Below are positions 16,401 to 25,341 of a stretch of 33,223 nt of DNA, piece after piece. The notes beneath the pieces are model-generated. The model was not told the DNA's origin. It did not search any database and was given only the letters and a program-made list of their open reading frames with translations. A program made the position numbers and the translations under genes. How positions within the stretch are numbered: position 1 is the stretch's first letter; each line of letters begins with the position of its first letter. Source of the DNA: Rickettsiales bacterium (GTDB lineage: Bacteria > Pseudomonadota > Alphaproteobacteria > Rs-D84 > CACZYB01); the NCBI GenBank assembly GCA_031263095.1, contig JAISGI010000034.1, forward strand, positions 1 to 33,223. Reading direction: 5' to 3'.

Positions 16401-17264
16401 ATGAGCGAAGAATCATTCCTTGCGGACTATGATCTCCTGAAAATCCCCATTATTGAGAACGGGGAGGCGGCGTGGCCGGAGCGTTATTCGCCCCAGAAAA
16501 TCGAGGAGCTGCGCGTGCGTGTCGGGGATGCGAAATTCTCCTCTCAAATGATGTTATCGCCCGTGGATTCCTCGGGTGTGCAGTTCGACGTTGCCCGTCT
16601 TTCTTTCTACTCGGACGACCTTGTATTCAACGAGGGGAACGGTGCGATTTCGTTCTCTATCGGGCGCGCTAAAATCGTGCGGTGCAGCTGTTGGTGGGAT
16701 CCGTCGTATGCTGAAATCGGCGGAGACGCAAGCGTCGTGTGTGTCGTATTTTCCGGAGAGGACGGCCTGCGCTATCTGTACGACGTCGAGTATCTGCGCG
16801 GCGGTGGAGAAGGCTCGGGCTATGTACAATGCGAGCAGGTAGCCCGCTTTTTACGGCGGAATTTCGTGCCGCAAATTTTTATCGAAGCGAACGGAATAGG
16901 CAAGTTCCTGCCTGAAATGCTGCGCGAGCGGCTGACTCTGGACGGGATGGCGTGCAAGGTTGTAGAGCAAACCTCGAGCAAGTCCAAGGCCATACGAATC
17001 GCGGATGCTTTCGACGCCGCGCTTGCCGGAGGGCGGCTGCTTGTCCATTCGCGTGTGCGGAGTACGCCTTGGGCTCAAGAATTCTCCGAGTGGAGCGCCG
17101 TCTCGAGCGCGCATGATGACGGGATGGATGCTGTGGCGGGTGCGCTTCTGGCCTCTGGTGTGCGCATGCCCGCACGCAGCGCCGAGCTTGACAACGCTTT
17201 CCGCGGGCGTTTCGGGCATGGCAAGAAAAAGCTTAAAATCAAGCGGTTCCGGGCCATAATTTAG
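16401..17264 (+). CDS. Terminase large subunit, C-terminal RNase H-like nuclease half only
   Basis: AAWPERYSPQKIEELRVRVGDAKFSSQMMLSPVDSSG linker, then acidic residues in CWWDPSYAEIGGDASVV, IFIEANGIGKFLPE and HDDGMDAVAGALLA. No Walker motifs. Confidence 0.85.
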   Translation: MSEESFLADYDLLKIPIIENGEAAWPERYSPQKIEELRVRVGDAKFSSQMMLSPVDSSGVQFDVARLSFYSDDLVFNEGNGAISFSIGRAKIVRCSCWWDPSYAEIGGDASVVCVVFSGEDGLRYLYDVEYLRGGGEGSGYVQCEQVARFLRRNFVPQIFIEANGIGKFLPEMLRERLTLDGMACKVVEQTSSKSKAIRIADAFDAALAGGRLLVHSRVRSTPWAQEFSEWSAVSSAHDDGMDAVAGALLASGVRMPARSAELDNAFRGRFGHGKKKLKIKRFRAII

Positions 17265-17267
17265 GGC

Positions 17268-17296
17268 TTGATTTTTGCCTCGTCGGCAGGTAAAAT
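17268..17296 (+). promoter_or_regulatory. Promoter for tRNA-Glu
   Basis: TTGATT, 17 nt, TAAAAT. Confidence 0.5.
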
Positions 17297-17311
17297 CACG
17301 CCTCGGTCTGC

Positions 17312-17387
17312 GTTCCCATCGTCTAGAGGCCTAGGACAAGAGCCTTTCAAGCTCTGAACACCGGTTCGAATCCGGTTGGGAACGCCA
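17312..17387 (+). tRNA. tRNA-Glu (anticodon UUC)
   Basis: GTTCCCA...TGGGAAC acceptor, anticodon arm AGAGC-CTTTCAA-GCTCT, T arm CCGG-TTCGAAT-CCGG, encoded CCA. Confidence 0.95.
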
Positions 17388-17432
17388 ATTTCCCCTTGAC
17401 CGCTCCGGCTTTGGCGTATATCATCATTTTTC

Positions 17433-18344
17433 ATGACCATCATAGACGCGACGAGGGCGAAGTTGAAGGCGTACAGGCGCGTATTGTTCAGGCCTCGCTA
17501 TTTCCCCCTTTATGTCGCATTCATCCTTTTCATCATCTTGGCCGCGATATGCGCGCGCGTGGTTGTGTATGACGCGAGTCGACATTTTTCCTCGGCCCGC
17601 GCGCTCAGCCAGGCTTTCTATGAGGCCGAGTTCGACCTTGCGCGCGTGCGCAGCGGCGAAGCGCAAGTCCCCAGAATCTTCATCAAATCTCTGCCGAAAG
17701 ACTTCAACATGGTCGAGAGCCCTGCCGAAAAAAAGGAGCTGTTCATCAAGTTCCTGCTTCCTCTTATCCTTAAAGCAAACGAAGACGTCATGCGCGAGCG
17801 CGAGCGGTTCATCGCGCTTTGCGACCTCGACGGCGTTTCAGGCGAGGACAAAGAGTGGCTTGATTTCATGCGCGGCATGTACAAGACCGAGGGTGGGTCG
17901 AAGGTTGAAATACTTGCCAAGCTTGACGAAGTGCCGGTTTCGATGGCGCTTGCCCAGGCAATCCAAGAGACCGGGTGGGGCGAGTCCCGATTTCTTATCG
18001 ACGGGAACGCTATATTCGCCGAGTGGACGTGGGGTGGGCAAGGCATGCGGCCACGGGCGCGGGCAAACGGGCTTCGGCATAGAGTAAAGACTTTCTCTAG
18101 CTTGGAGGAGAGCGTGGCCTCGTACGTCAACAACCTGAACCGGACGCGCTATTATGCCGGGTTCAGGCGCATGCGGGCCAAGCTTCGCGACTCGGGCAAG
18201 CCGTTGTCCGGGAGCGTGCTTGCCAGCGCTATGTTGCACTATTCCACGCAAAAGGACGCATACATCCTTGGGGTCAAAAAAATCATACGCGACAACAAGC
18301 TTCACGAGTTCGACAATGCTCGATTGGAGGAGGCCGGGCAATGA
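17433..18344 (+). CDS. Membrane-anchored Bax-like glucosaminidase
   Basis: N-terminal TM; PVSMALAQAIQETGWGESRFLIDGNAIFAEWTWGGQGMRPRAR, ASYVNNLNRTRYYAGFRRMR. Confidence 0.8.
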   Translation: MTIIDATRAKLKAYRRVLFRPRYFPLYVAFILFIILAAICARVVVYDASRHFSSARALSQAFYEAEFDLARVRSGEAQVPRIFIKSLPKDFNMVESPAEKKELFIKFLLPLILKANEDVMRERERFIALCDLDGVSGEDKEWLDFMRGMYKTEGGSKVEILAKLDEVPVSMALAQAIQETGWGESRFLIDGNAIFAEWTWGGQGMRPRARANGLRHRVKTFSSLEESVASYVNNLNRTRYYAGFRRMRAKLRDSGKPLSGSVLASAMLHYSTQKDAYILGVKKIIRDNKLHEFDNARLEEAGQ

Positions 18345-19138
18345 AAATACTTTTCTTCGGCGATATAATCGGGCGGGTGGCGCGCAACTATCTTATCGAA
18401 AACCTTGCGCGGATAAAGGCCGATTTGGCCGCGGATTTCGTAATAGCGAATGCAGAGAACGCGGCGCACGGGTACGGCCTTACGCCGCTTGTCGCGGGCA
18501 AGATTTTGGCCGCTCCTATCGACGTGCTTACCCTTGGCGACCACACTTGGGATCATGAAAATATACGCGAATCGCTGCGTGGGGAGGAGCGGATTTTGCG
18601 GCCGGAAAACTGGCTCAAATTTCCGGAGGGGAGCGGGCACAGGCTTTATAAATGCGGGCGAGCGAGGGTGCTTGTCATAAATTTGCTTGGCACTCTTTTC
18701 ATCGCGCGGGAGAAGGTTGAAAACCCATTTACCGTCGTATCGAAAATCCTTGAACAATACACGCTTGGTAAAAACGCTGATGCGATATTCGTGGATTTCC
18801 ACGCCGAGGCGACGAGCGAGAAAGTCTCGATGGCGAACATGCTGGACGGCCGGGTTTCCGCCGTTATCGGTACTCATACGCATGTTCCGACGGCGGACGA
18901 GAGGGTGCTTGCGCGTGGAACCGCGTTTATGACGGACGCGGGGATGTGCGGGGATTTCGATTCCTCAATCGGGATGGACAAGGGCGTATCCATGCGGCGG
19001 TTTATGGGAGCGGAAGACGAGAAGCTTGCGCCTGCGGAGGGTGCGCCGACGCTTTGCGGCGTGTTGGTCGAAATTGGGCGGAGCGGTCTTGCGACATCTA
19101 TCCGACGGGTAATGTATGGGAGGATACTCAATGACTAA
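18341..19138 (+). CDS. YmdB-family metallophosphoesterase
   Basis: MKILFFGDIIGRVARNYLIENL, NAENAAHGYGLTP, LGDHTWDH, DFHAEATSEK, GTHTHVPTADERVL. Confidence 0.9.
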   Translation: MKILFFGDIIGRVARNYLIENLARIKADLAADFVIANAENAAHGYGLTPLVAGKILAAPIDVLTLGDHTWDHENIRESLRGEERILRPENWLKFPEGSGHRLYKCGRARVLVINLLGTLFIAREKVENPFTVVSKILEQYTLGKNADAIFVDFHAEATSEKVSMANMLDGRVSAVIGTHTHVPTADERVLARGTAFMTDAGMCGDFDSSIGMDKGVSMRRFMGAEDEKLAPAEGAPTLCGVLVEIGRSGLATSIRRVMYGRILND

Positions 19139-20006
19139 GATATGCGTTTTGATGGGTGGAATTTCGAGCGAGCGCGAAGTATCGCTTGCCTCGGGCGCCG
19201 CGGTTTTGAAAGCTTTGCGAAGCGAAGGGTTTGAAGTGTTTGTCTATGATTTCGACGGCATTGTGTCCGAGTTTTGCGATATGATTATACGCGAAAAGCC
19301 GGATTTGGTCTTCAACATCCTGCACGGCGAGTATGGCGAAGATGGGCGAGTGCAGGGACTTCTCGACATGCTTCATGTCCACTATACACATTCAGGATTT
19401 TTTGCGAGCGCGGCATGCATGGACAAGTCCGTAGCAAAATCTGTCTTGGCTATGCATGGGATAAAAGTTCCGCGCGGACGGGTAGTGTCGTGCGGCGATT
19501 TTCCATTCGCTGATTTCAGTGTTCCTTATGTATTGAAGCCGGTCGCGGGTGGGTCGTCGGTCGATGTGCATATCGTCAAGGAGCCTATAGCAGCGTGGCC
19601 GTGCGCTGGGGACAAGGCGTTGCTTGAAGAATACATTCCAGGGCGCGAGCTTACGGTGGCAATCTTTCGCGGACAGGCGTTCGGTATAACCGAAATCGTG
19701 GCGGCGAGCGGTTTTTACGACTATGACGCGAAGTACAAGGAGGGCGGCGCTCGGCATGTTTATCCGGCGGAGCTTCCCTTTATCGAATCGATGCGAGCGG
19801 TAGAAATTGCGGAGCGTGCGTACCGTATTTTTGGCTGCAGTGGGTTGGCGCGCGCGGATTTCCGCTATGACGGGCGGGACTTTTACTTTCTTGAGATGAA
19901 CACGCAGCCGGGGATGACCCCGCTGTCCCTTGCGCCGGAACAGGCGTCGGCGAGCGGGATTTCCTTTTCCAAACTTTGCCGCATGATGGTTGAAGACGCG
20001 TTATGA
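19131..20006 (+). CDS. ddl: D-alanine--D-alanine ligase
   Basis: KICVLMGGISSEREVSLASG, VFNILHGEYGEDGRVQGLLD, KPVAGGSSVDV, LEMNTQPGMTPLSL. Confidence 0.95.
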   Translation: MTKICVLMGGISSEREVSLASGAAVLKALRSEGFEVFVYDFDGIVSEFCDMIIREKPDLVFNILHGEYGEDGRVQGLLDMLHVHYTHSGFFASAACMDKSVAKSVLAMHGIKVPRGRVVSCGDFPFADFSVPYVLKPVAGGSSVDVHIVKEPIAAWPCAGDKALLEEYIPGRELTVAIFRGQAFGITEIVAASGFYDYDAKYKEGGARHVYPAELPFIESMRAVEIAERAYRIFGCSGLARADFRYDGRDFYFLEMNTQPGMTPLSLAPEQASASGISFSKLCRMMVEDAL

Positions 20007-21130
20007 GAAGCAACTTCATAAGCCGCTTGGCGCTCTCCAATTTCCGGTCGTACGAGAGGGTATCGGCCGAGGTCGATGGCGCGAAAACCATCGTCATCAC
20101 AGGTGCGAACGGGGCCGGGAAGACCAACATACTCGAGTCGATTTCGATGTTGTCGCCGGGCGGACCGCTTCGCAAAGCCTCGCTAGCGCAGCTTGGGCGA
20201 ATCGGCGGAAATCCAGCGGTATGGACTGTATATGCGCGCGCGGGCGAGCGGGACGTCGGAGTATCGTATGCTTATGGCAATGTTGTGGGCGAGGATGAGG
20301 AGGGTGGTCGGCGCGTGCAAATCGACGGCGAGGCGGGCGAACTATCAGCGCTTGCGCGCGCGTTCAAGTGCGTATGGCTGACTCCGCTTATGGACAGGCT
20401 TTTTACCGAGGCAGGGGGCGAACGGCGGCGGTTCCTCGACTCTTTAATCGCGAACTTTTATCCCTTTTACGGCGAACAAATATCCCAGTACAATTCCATT
20501 CTCAAAGCGCGTGCGAGGGTTTTGAAATCCTCGCACCCGGACATGACTTGGGCGGGCGCGCACGAGGCGGAGATTGCCGCACTTGGCGTTTCAATCGCGG
20601 CCATGCGTCTGGAATTCGAAGAAAAACTGAATGCGATTTTGGCGGTGTCGGAGGATGGATTTCCCGCGCTTGTCATATCTGTTTCTGGCACAGTGGAGGA
20701 CGCTCTGCGCCATGGCTCGGCGGTGGCGGCGGAGGAGCGGTTTTTGAAACTCCTCTATGACGGGCGCGAAGACTTCAAGCGGCAGGCGGCGCCGGCCACG
20801 CCGGGCGTGCACAGAAGCGACTTTTCCGCGCATAACCTTTCCAAGCAAATCGACTGCGCCCAGAGTTCTACCGGCGAGCAGAAGATTGCGGTGGCGAGCG
20901 TGCTCCTCGCCTATGCGAAAATGATTCACCTTTATTTTTCCGAGTGGCCTTTGATTATCATAGACGAGGCGCCGGCGCACCTTGACGAATCGCGGCGAGC
21001 CCAGCTGTTCGCGGCACTCGAGGCCTTGCCGTCGCAGGTATGGCTTTCGGGCACGAGCGAGGCGGACTTCGAGTATTTCCGCGGGAAAAGCGTCCGGTTC
21101 GTGTGCGTGGAGAATTCAAATTTAGCTTGA
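20003..21130 (+). CDS. recF: DNA replication and repair protein RecF
   Basis: LALSNFRSYERVS, TGANGAGKTNILESISMLSPGGPLR, STGEQKIAVASVLLAYA, IIDEAPAHLDESRR. Confidence 0.9.
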   Translation: MRSNFISRLALSNFRSYERVSAEVDGAKTIVITGANGAGKTNILESISMLSPGGPLRKASLAQLGRIGGNPAVWTVYARAGERDVGVSYAYGNVVGEDEEGGRRVQIDGEAGELSALARAFKCVWLTPLMDRLFTEAGGERRRFLDSLIANFYPFYGEQISQYNSILKARARVLKSSHPDMTWAGAHEAEIAALGVSIAAMRLEFEEKLNAILAVSEDGFPALVISVSGTVEDALRHGSAVAAEERFLKLLYDGREDFKRQAAPATPGVHRSDFSAHNLSKQIDCAQSSTGEQKIAVASVLLAYAKMIHLYFSEWPLIIIDEAPAHLDESRRAQLFAALEALPSQVWLSGTSEADFEYFRGKSVRFVCVENSNLA

Positions 21131-21182
21131 TTTTCCTGTGGAAATGTGGCCTTATATATGTCCAACCAACCCTGGAAAAGTC

Positions 21183-23660
21183 ATGAAGCTTTTAATAGTC
21201 GAGTCGCCGGCAAAGTCGAAAACTATCGGCAAATACGTGGGTTCGGATTATGTCGTCGTGCCCTCTATCGGTCATGTGCGCGACCTTGAGCCCGTGGACG
21301 GCTCGGTCGATACCGAGCGTGGCTTTGCGATGAAGTGGCAAGTCATGCCGGGCAAGGAAAAGCAGGTCAAGGAAATCGAGCGTCAGCTTAAAAAAGCCGA
21401 CGAGCTTTATCTTGCAACCGACCCTGACCGCGAGGGAGAGGCTATATCGTGGCACATCGCGGATATTTTGCGCGGACGAGGCGAGCTTACCAAACCGGTT
21501 CGTCGCGTTGCTTTCCACGAAATCACCAAGTCTGCGGTCGCGAAGGCGTTGGCCGAACCGAGGGACATTGACCAGAAGCTTGTCGATGCTTATTTTGCGC
21601 GTCGTGCGCTTGACTATTTGGTCGGGTTCAAATTGTCGCCGGTTTTATGGCGCAAACTACCGGGTTCGAAGTCTGCCGGGCGAGTACAATCGGTCGCGCT
21701 TCGTCTTATTTCCGACCGGGAGAAGGAAATCGAGACCTTTATCAAAAAAGAATTCTGGTCGGTCGATGGCAAGTTCGAGACGGGAGAGGGCAAGCCCTTT
21801 GCGGCGAAGCTATTCTCGCTTGACGGCAAGAAGCTTGACAAGTTCGATATTCCGACGGGCGCTAACGCAAGCGACATTGTGGCGCGACTTTCGGGCGACT
21901 ATAAGGTCGGGAATATCGAGCGGAAGAAGCAGGCCAGGAAGCCCGTGGCGCCTTTCACTACTTCGACCCTGCAGCAGGAGGCGTCGCGCAAGCTGGGCTT
22001 TTCGGCCAAGCTTATCATGTCCACTGCGCAGCGGCTTTACGAAGCCGGGCACATAACCTATATGCGTACGGATTCGGTCAACCTTTCGGCGGAAGCGGTG
22101 TCGGCCATGCGCGACATAATACTTCGAGACTATGGGGCCAATTATTTGCCGAAGTCCGCGGTGTCGTACGACAACAAGTCCAAGAATGCGCAGGAGGCGC
22201 ACGAAGCCATACGCCCGTCGCATTTCGAAGCTCCGCCCAAATCCCTTATGAGCGAGCTTGACGCACAGCAGCTAAAGCTTTACGAGCTTATATGGAAGCG
22301 AGCGGTGGCGTCGCAGATGGTGCCGGCCGAGCTGAACCTTGTCGCGGCGGACATCATGGACGGGAAGGGTGCGATATTCCGCGCGAATGGTTCGATGATT
22401 GCGTTCGACGGGTATATGAAGCTTTACCGTGAAGACATGGACGACGTGGACGGGGACGATGAAAACAAAATGCTTCCGACCATGGCGGAGGGGGACATAA
22501 TAAAAGCCCTCGAGATAAAGCCGGAGCAGCACTTTACCCAGCCGCCGCCGCGGTTCGGCGAAGCCTCGCTTGTCAAGCGCATGGAAGAGCTTGGAATTGG
22601 GCGGCCGTCGACCTATGCTTCGATTTTGTCGGTCATACAAGACCGCGGCTATGTCGCGCTTGAGAAGAAAAGGTTCATACCAAGCGAGCGGGGGCGAATC
22701 GTGTCCGCTTTCCTTGGCCACTTTTTCCCCAAGTATGTCGAGAACGACTTTACCGCGTTCATGGAAGACGAGCTTGACGAAATATCCAATGGAGCAAAGG
22801 ACTATCGCGACGTTTTGGGCTCGTTTTGGGGTGGGTTCAAGCAAGCGGTGGATGCGGGCGCGGAGCTCGCCCCGACCCTTGTAATTGAGGAAATCAACAA
22901 AGACCTTGAGGCGCACTTTTTCCCTCCTCGCGCGGATGGGAGCGACCCACGGGAGTGTCCGGAATGCCACGCGGGCAAGCTTGACGTTCGTCTTGGGCGT
23001 TATGGTGCGTTTATCGGCTGCTCGAACTATCCGGAGTGCAAGTACACAAAGAACCTTACCGATATTCCATCGGAAGATGGCTCGGCCGACGAATCCGGGC
23101 GGGTCAAGTCGGCGGAGGGGCAAGTGCTTGGCCAGAACGAGGCGGGTGCGAATGTCTATCTGAAGACCGGGCCTTATGGCCCGTATGTTCAGCTTGGCGA
23201 AGCGGTCAAGGGAGATCCGCGCGGGCCGGTGCGATCCTCTATTCCGAAAGGCGTGCTTGTCGACTCGCTTACGCTTGAGCAGGCGATATTTTTGCTATCG
23301 CTTCCGAAGCTGCTTGGCGTGGATGACGACGGGGCGGAGATTACTCTGCACACTGGGCGTTATGGGCCCTATGTCAAGAAAGGCGACGCTTTGAAAACCG
23401 TGCCCGAGTCGATGAATATATTCGACCTTACCTTACAGCAGGCGCACGAGCTCCTTATCGGCGCAGTATCGAAATCGCGCGGAAAAGTGCTTGGCGTTCA
23501 TCCGGCGGACGGGACACAAGTTCTTTATCACGCCAATGGCAAGTACGGCCCCTACGTGCAGCACAACCGCATTTTTGCGACAGTCAAGGAGCCGGAGGCG
23601 GAGGTCACACTCGACCTTGCGCTTTCCAAGCTTGCGGCGAAGGAGAAGTCGAAGAAATGA
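21183..23660 (+). CDS. topA: DNA topoisomerase I
   Basis: MKLLIVESPAKSKTIGKYVGSDYVVVPSIGHVRDL, TDPDREGEAISWH, ITYMRTDSVNLS; Cys-type zinc ribbon CPECHAGKLDVRLGRYGAFIGCSNYPECKYT. Confidence 0.96.
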   Translation: MKLLIVESPAKSKTIGKYVGSDYVVVPSIGHVRDLEPVDGSVDTERGFAMKWQVMPGKEKQVKEIERQLKKADELYLATDPDREGEAISWHIADILRGRGELTKPVRRVAFHEITKSAVAKALAEPRDIDQKLVDAYFARRALDYLVGFKLSPVLWRKLPGSKSAGRVQSVALRLISDREKEIETFIKKEFWSVDGKFETGEGKPFAAKLFSLDGKKLDKFDIPTGANASDIVARLSGDYKVGNIERKKQARKPVAPFTTSTLQQEASRKLGFSAKLIMSTAQRLYEAGHITYMRTDSVNLSAEAVSAMRDIILRDYGANYLPKSAVSYDNKSKNAQEAHEAIRPSHFEAPPKSLMSELDAQQLKLYELIWKRAVASQMVPAELNLVAADIMDGKGAIFRANGSMIAFDGYMKLYREDMDDVDGDDENKMLPTMAEGDIIKALEIKPEQHFTQPPPRFGEASLVKRMEELGIGRPSTYASILSVIQDRGYVALEKKRFIPSERGRIVSAFLGHFFPKYVENDFTAFMEDELDEISNGAKDYRDVLGSFWGGFKQAVDAGAELAPTLVIEEINKDLEAHFFPPRADGSDPRECPECHAGKLDVRLGRYGAFIGCSNYPECKYTKNLTDIPSEDGSADESGRVKSAEGQVLGQNEAGANVYLKTGPYGPYVQLGEAVKGDPRGPVRSSIPKGVLVDSLTLEQAIFLLSLPKLLGVDDDGAEITLHTGRYGPYVKKGDALKTVPESMNIFDLTLQQAHELLIGAVSKSRGKVLGVHPADGTQVLYHANGKYGPYVQHNRIFATVKEPEAEVTLDLALSKLAAKEKSKK

Positions 23661-25339
23661 AGACCGTATGGTATCTTTTGAAAGCATACTGGAGCAATGC
23701 CAAGGGGCACCGAACAGCTATGTTCGCGACTGCGTTCTTCTTTACCGCAAGCCTTGCGATATGGTCGTTCGAGCCAATGCTGTTCGGCAAAATCATCAAC
23801 ACTTTGCAACACGGCAGCGGCGATGGTACGATGGCGGCAATCACCCGGCTTGCAATTGTATGGGCGGGGATGTATGTTGCTTTCAACATCCTGTTCAGAG
23901 CTGCGGAGTATATGGCGACCTCGCTTGCATATAAGGTCAAGGCCGGGTTTATCGCGCGGAACTATCGTCATCTTGCCCGCCTGTCCCTTAGCTGGCACAC
24001 AGACCATCACAGCGGAGAGTCGATAAACCGTGTGAACAAGGCTGCGGATACGCTTTACCAGCTGTTCGGGTGGCAATGGCAGTATTTCGACGTGAGCATG
24101 CGGGTGGTGGGCTCGTTCACCGCTTTATTTTTCCTGAACAGCAATGTAGCGTTATTGGCCTTGGGCGTGGCGGTGTCGTTCTTTATCTTATCGTCCTTTA
24201 TCGACCGCAAGATTCAGAGGCAGATGGACAGGATAAACCTTATCCAGAACAAGATTTCGGCCGTGCTTTACGATTTCATAAGCAATATGCGGAGCATTAT
24301 AATCCTGCGCTTGGGGCACAAGACTGCGCGCGATTTGGATGCGAAAGTCGAGGAGGGGCGGCGTCCGAGTGTGTTCGTGTTCGGCGTGCTTGCCCAGTCG
24401 AAGTGGCTGTTCATATCGCTTACTTTTGTGCTGCTTGAGGTCGGGATAATATTCTACTATATCCGTTCGAGCTTGGCGGGGGGGGGTAGTGTGAACCTTG
24501 GCGAGCTGTCGGCTATATTCCTATACCTCGAGAAAATCGGGCAGTCGTTCTATCAGCTTGCGGATATATACTACAACCTTATGCAGCACAAGGCGAACCT
24601 TGAGAATGCTCGCGAAATCGAGGCGGCGAGCGATTCTATTCCGCCGGAGGGGCGTGCGTTTCCGTGGAAGAAAATTGAAGTGCGCGGTCTGCGTTTCTCT
24701 CATCCGAATCGGGCGGAAGAGGTTTTATCAGGCATAGACTTTTCATTCAAGCGCGGCGAGAAAATCGCCCTTATGGGCGAGTCGGGCGCGGGCAAGTCGA
24801 CGCTTATGCTCCTGTTGCGTGGACTGCTTCCGGAGGCGAGCGGAGAAGTGCTTGTCGATGGGAAGCGTCTCAAGAAGGGTTTTGGCGCACTTGCGCCCAT
24901 CACTACTCTCATGCTTCAAGACCCGGAGGTGTTCGAGCAGACGATACGGTACAACATTACCATGGGGCTTTCCTATCCCGAATCGGCGATAGAGGAGGCG
25001 TTGCGCCTTTCGCGGTTCGATCAAGTACTTAAAAAACTTCCGGACGGGTTAGAAACCGACATACGGGAAAAGGGCGTGAACCTGTCGGGAGGTGAGCGGC
25101 AGAGGCTTGCCCTCGCACGCAACATTTTGGCAGCGGCGGGGTCGGACATAATCCTTATGGATGAGAGCACGTCCAGCGTGGATTTTGCCAACGAGAACCT
25201 AATATACGACGGCATACTTGCGGCGTTCAAGGACAAGACAATCATCGCCTCTATCCACAAGCAAGTTTTGGTTGAAAAGTTCGAGCGGGTCGTACGCATT
25301 GAAAAAGGGCTCGCCGAAAGCAAAAACAAAGGAGCTTAA
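23657..25339 (+). CDS. ABC transporter, fused permease/ATPase (exporter type)
   Basis: Six-TM-like N-terminus, Walker A GESGAGKSTL, signature NLSGGERQRLALARNIL, Walker B IILMDESTSSVD. Confidence 0.9.
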   Translation: MKTVWYLLKAYWSNAKGHRTAMFATAFFFTASLAIWSFEPMLFGKIINTLQHGSGDGTMAAITRLAIVWAGMYVAFNILFRAAEYMATSLAYKVKAGFIARNYRHLARLSLSWHTDHHSGESINRVNKAADTLYQLFGWQWQYFDVSMRVVGSFTALFFLNSNVALLALGVAVSFFILSSFIDRKIQRQMDRINLIQNKISAVLYDFISNMRSIIILRLGHKTARDLDAKVEEGRRPSVFVFGVLAQSKWLFISLTFVLLEVGIIFYYIRSSLAGGGSVNLGELSAIFLYLEKIGQSFYQLADIYYNLMQHKANLENAREIEAASDSIPPEGRAFPWKKIEVRGLRFSHPNRAEEVLSGIDFSFKRGEKIALMGESGAGKSTLMLLLRGLLPEASGEVLVDGKRLKKGFGALAPITTLMLQDPEVFEQTIRYNITMGLSYPESAIEEALRLSRFDQVLKKLPDGLETDIREKGVNLSGGERQRLALARNILAAAGSDIILMDESTSSVDFANENLIYDGILAAFKDKTIIASIHKQVLVEKFERVVRIEKGLAESKNKGA

Positions 25340-25341
25340 AA

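Noticed and set aside
12799-17264. Simple frameshift or sequencing error explaining the split terminase
   Set aside because: The halves are separated by ~3 kb containing two complete genes (ftsZ, portal), so a point error cannot account for it.
12799-17264. Intein or group I intron in terL
   Set aside because: The intervening DNA is occupied by complete ftsZ and portal ORFs with their own promoter, RBS and terminator; no intein motifs or homing endonuclease seen.
5404-17387. Complete active temperate prophage
   Set aside because: No integrase, repressor, replication or small terminase gene recognised in the window and no matching att repeats at the cluster ends.
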